Shown: piece after piece, positions 4,904 through 6,324 of the stretch
How the letters are laid out: the number at the start of each line of letters is the position of its first letter
Position numbering within the stretch: the first letter of the stretch is position 1
Origin: OFTM10 sp964196195
Lineage (GTDB): Bacteria; Actinomycetota; Acidimicrobiia; Acidimicrobiales; Aldehydirespiratoraceae
Length of the DNA: 6,324 nt
Reading direction: 5' to 3'
Assembly: GCA_964196195.1 (NCBI GenBank)
Contig: CAXMSE010000020.1
Span: forward strand, 1 to 6,324
Program-made: the position numbers and the translations under genes
The notes under the pieces: generated by a model
Database searches by the model: none
Seen by the model: the letters and a program-made list of their open reading frames with translations, nothing else
Told to the model about the DNA's origin: nothing

Positions 4904-6040
4904 GTGCGCAGGTTCAGTGTGTCTGAGAGGTGTGAGGTGTGGGATCGGTGGCAGGGCGGTGAGTCGATGCGGTCGATTGCTCGTGGCCTGGGTCGGGGTC
5001 AGGCGTCGGTGCGCGCGATGATCGAGGCGTGTGGTGGGGTGCGTCCGGCGGGGCAGCGGCGAGCGGCGCGGCATCTCTCGGTCGAGGAACGAGAGGAGAT
5101 TTCTCGAGGTCTTTCGGCTGGCGGGTCGTTGCGGGGGATCGTTCGTGGGTTGGGTCGGCCGGCGTCGACGGTGTCTCGCGAGGTCGCCCGCAATGGTGGC
5201 CGCGGCCGTTATCGCGCTCATCGCGCTGATCGGGCGGCGCTGCGGCGGGCTCGACGGCCCAAAGCATGCAAGCTGGCGGCCAACGCGGCGTTGCGGTTGG
5301 TGGTGGAGGACAAGCTGGCAGTGTGGTGGTCGCCGCAGCAGATCGCAGGGTGGCTGCGCGAGACACACCCGAGTGATCCGGAGATGTGGGTGTCGCACGA
5401 AACGATCTATCTGTCGCTGTTCGTGCAGGGCCGCGGCGCGCTTCGCCACGAGCTCACGGCATGTTTGCGGACCCGGCGAGCGATCCGTCGCCCACAGACC
5501 AAAGCCAAACCGTCGGGCAAAGGCCAGATCCGTGAACCGGTGATGATCTCGCAACGCCCCGCCGAGGTAGCCGATCGGGCGGTTCCCGGTCACTGGGAAG
5601 GCGATCTGGTCATGGGCAAACGACAAACAGCGATCGGCACCCTGGTCGAGCGCCACAGCCGCTACGTGATGCTGTTCGCCCTGCCCGATGACCACCGCGC
5701 CGAATCAGTGCGCAACGCCCTTGCCGCCACCGTCAAACGACTCCCTGAGCATCTATGGCGTTCGGTGACATGGGACCAAGGCAAGGAAATGGCCCAACAC
5801 ACCCAGTTCACCATCGACACCGGCATCCAGATCTACTTCTGCGACCCCAAGAGCCCCTGGCAACGAGGCAGCAACGAAAACACCAACGGACTGCTCCGCC
5901 AGTACTTCCCCAAATCCACCGACATGGCCACCCTCACCACCGACCAACTCGACGCCGCCGCCCACTCGCTCAACACCAGACCTCGACAGACCCTCAACTG
6001 GCTGACACCATCACAAGTCCTCGCCCAAGCGATGCACTGA
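4904..6040 (+). CDS. IS30-family transposase
   Basis: The 378-residue protein is full length for the family. An N-terminal helix-turn-helix region, with a motif like ESMRSIARGLGRGQASVRAM, is followed by a second one around LRGIVRGLGRPASTVSREVARNG, typical of IS30 proteins. The DDE catalytic core is intact. PGHWEGDLVMG gives the first Asp, SVTWDQGKEMAQH the second, and DPKSPWQRGSNENTNGLLR the Glu, followed by the usual RQYFPKSTD. The end, LNTRPRQTLNWLTPSQVLA, is also family-typical. It cuts DNA at the inverted repeats and joins it to a target. No frameshift or stop is seen, so the element may be active. Base composition is odd: the 5' part is rich in G and T, the 3' part in C and A. Confidence 0.93.
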   Translation: MRRFSVSERCEVWDRWQGGESMRSIARGLGRGQASVRAMIEACGGVRPAGQRRAARHLSVEEREEISRGLSAGGSLRGIVRGLGRPASTVSREVARNGGRGRYRAHRADRAALRRARRPKACKLAANAALRLVVEDKLAVWWSPQQIAGWLRETHPSDPEMWVSHETIYLSLFVQGRGALRHELTACLRTRRAIRRPQTKAKPSGKGQIREPVMISQRPAEVADRAVPGHWEGDLVMGKRQTAIGTLVERHSRYVMLFALPDDHRAESVRNALAATVKRLPEHLWRSVTWDQGKEMAQHTQFTIDTGIQIYFCDPKSPWQRGSNENTNGLLRQYFPKSTDMATLTTDQLDAAAHSLNTRPRQTLNWLTPSQVLAQAMH

Positions 6041-6052
6041 CCCATTGAGACC
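6019..6052 (-). repeat. IS30 right terminal inverted repeat
   Basis: The outermost 22 bases, gatgcactgacccattgaga through 6052, are the reverse complement of the left end with three mismatches. The repeat includes the last codons and the stop of the transposase. Confidence 0.82.
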
Positions 6053-6055
6053 GCA

Positions 6056-6278
6056 GGCGTTACCGAGCACCGAGCTACTCGCCTACCCCTTGTCGCTGGG
6101 CGTGGGAGCACTGCGTGAAACCCCAACGCCACGCGGACCCCAGGATGTCGCTCACTTTTCGCCACGTCGAAGACAACGGCGACGAAATCCTCGGCCGCCG
6201 CACGTTCTCCGTACCGGCGACTACCTAGCGCGCCTCACCAATCGCCCTCTGAGGCACCACAGCGGCAAGCCCAGCCGA
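6056..6278. other. Right flank of IS30 without a supported gene
   Basis: No recognisable protein or RNA is seen. A plus-strand frame of 27 codons from ATG 6145 (MSLTFRHVEDNGDEILG and on) has acceptable codon use but no homology I can name. The minus-strand frame discussed for the IS30 left flank also crosses here from GTG 6165. Confidence 0.4.
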
Positions 6279-6306
6279 GCCGATCAGAAGTGCCGTTCTC
6301 GAGTGG
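6279..6306 (+). repeat. 28-bp dispersed direct repeat, copy 2
   Basis: It matches 4161-4188 at 24 of 28 positions, with the 14-base core tcagaagtgccgtt at 6284-6297, in the same orientation about 2.1 kb away. It lies well outside the IS30 ends, so it is not part of that element. Confidence 0.6.
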
Positions 6307-6324
6307 GGTAGCTCGGTCAGCGAG

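Larger units (their letters stand above)
4838..6055 (+). mobile_element. IS30-family insertion sequence, complete (about 1.22 kb)
   Basis: The element carries one transposase gene and imperfect terminal inverted repeats of about 34 bp. The outer 22 bases, 4841-4862 against 6031-6052, match at 19 positions. The inner part continues with nine of eleven after a one-base gap. Allowing three more outer bases (TGT against TGC) puts the ends at 4838 and 6055, leaving GG on both sides (4836-4837, 6056-6057) as a 2-bp target duplication. IS30 elements usually give 2-3 bp. The transposase stop codon lies within the right repeat, as is common in compact IS30 elements. Confidence 0.85.

Noticed and set aside
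4766..5695. Long minus-strand open frame across the IS30 transposase
   Set aside because: It is the antisense shadow of the high-GC transposase, with proline/arginine/histidine-rich sequence and no homology. Only its last 24 codons lie outside the IS.
6058..6068. 11-base match cgttaccgagc to 4176-4186, a possible third copy of the dispersed repeat
   Set aside because: It lacks the conserved cagaagtg core. An 11-base match within a few kilobases is expected about by chance.
1..6324. CRISPR array, toxin-antitoxin pair or defence system
   Set aside because: No regularly spaced repeat-spacer pattern was found, and no nuclease, antitoxin or effector motifs beyond the two transposases.

Overview
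This is a high-GC window of accessory DNA. Codon use with C or G in the third position, sparse Shine-Dalgarno sites, GTG starts and the type of sigma factor and insertion sequences suggest an actinomycete-type (Actinomycetota) genome, perhaps Acidimicrobiia-like. The lineage is an inference from protein style only. The window is not a single operon. It is a patchwork of one or two intact genes, several broken genes, two insertion sequences and the scars of site-specific integration at a tRNA gene.

Layout, left to right. (1) 1-192: the right end of an IS481-family element, with the first 40 codons of its leftward transposase. (2) 193-231: the last bases of a tRNA-Ala 3' end plus its downstream flank. 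A second copy lies at 4031-4069. (3) 297-884: a 5'-truncated alpha/beta hydrolase. (4) 950-3121: an apparently intact gene for a polytopic membrane protein fused to a spermidine-synthase-like domain. (5) 3182-3691, minus strand: an ECF-type sigma factor with a perfect ribosome binding site, whose DNA-reading C-terminal region 4 is missing. (6) 3860-4042: a likely degenerate attachment region. It holds a 12-bp triplicated motif (possible tail of a lost tyrosine integrase gene), six GGAC-centred motifs phased at exactly 10 bp, and the 3' half of a tRNA-Ala(UGC) gene. (7) 4365-4769: a small TIGR03067-type protein. (8) 4838-6055: a complete IS30-family element with long terminal inverted repeats and a probable 2-bp target duplication. 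(9) 6056-6324: non-coding or degenerate sequence with a second copy of a 28-bp dispersed repeat also found at 4161-4188.

Interpretation. The two tRNA-Ala 3'-end copies in direct orientation bracket about 3.8 kb that ends in phased motifs resembling integrase arm sites. This looks like an old tRNA-integrated element, or tandem elements, that has lost its integrase and most of its cargo. An IS481 copy lies directly against the left junction. The membrane/spermidine-synthase fusion is the only large gene that looks functional apart from the IS30 transposase. No obvious metabolic cooperation between the genes can be read from the window, and no defence system or CRISPR array was seen.
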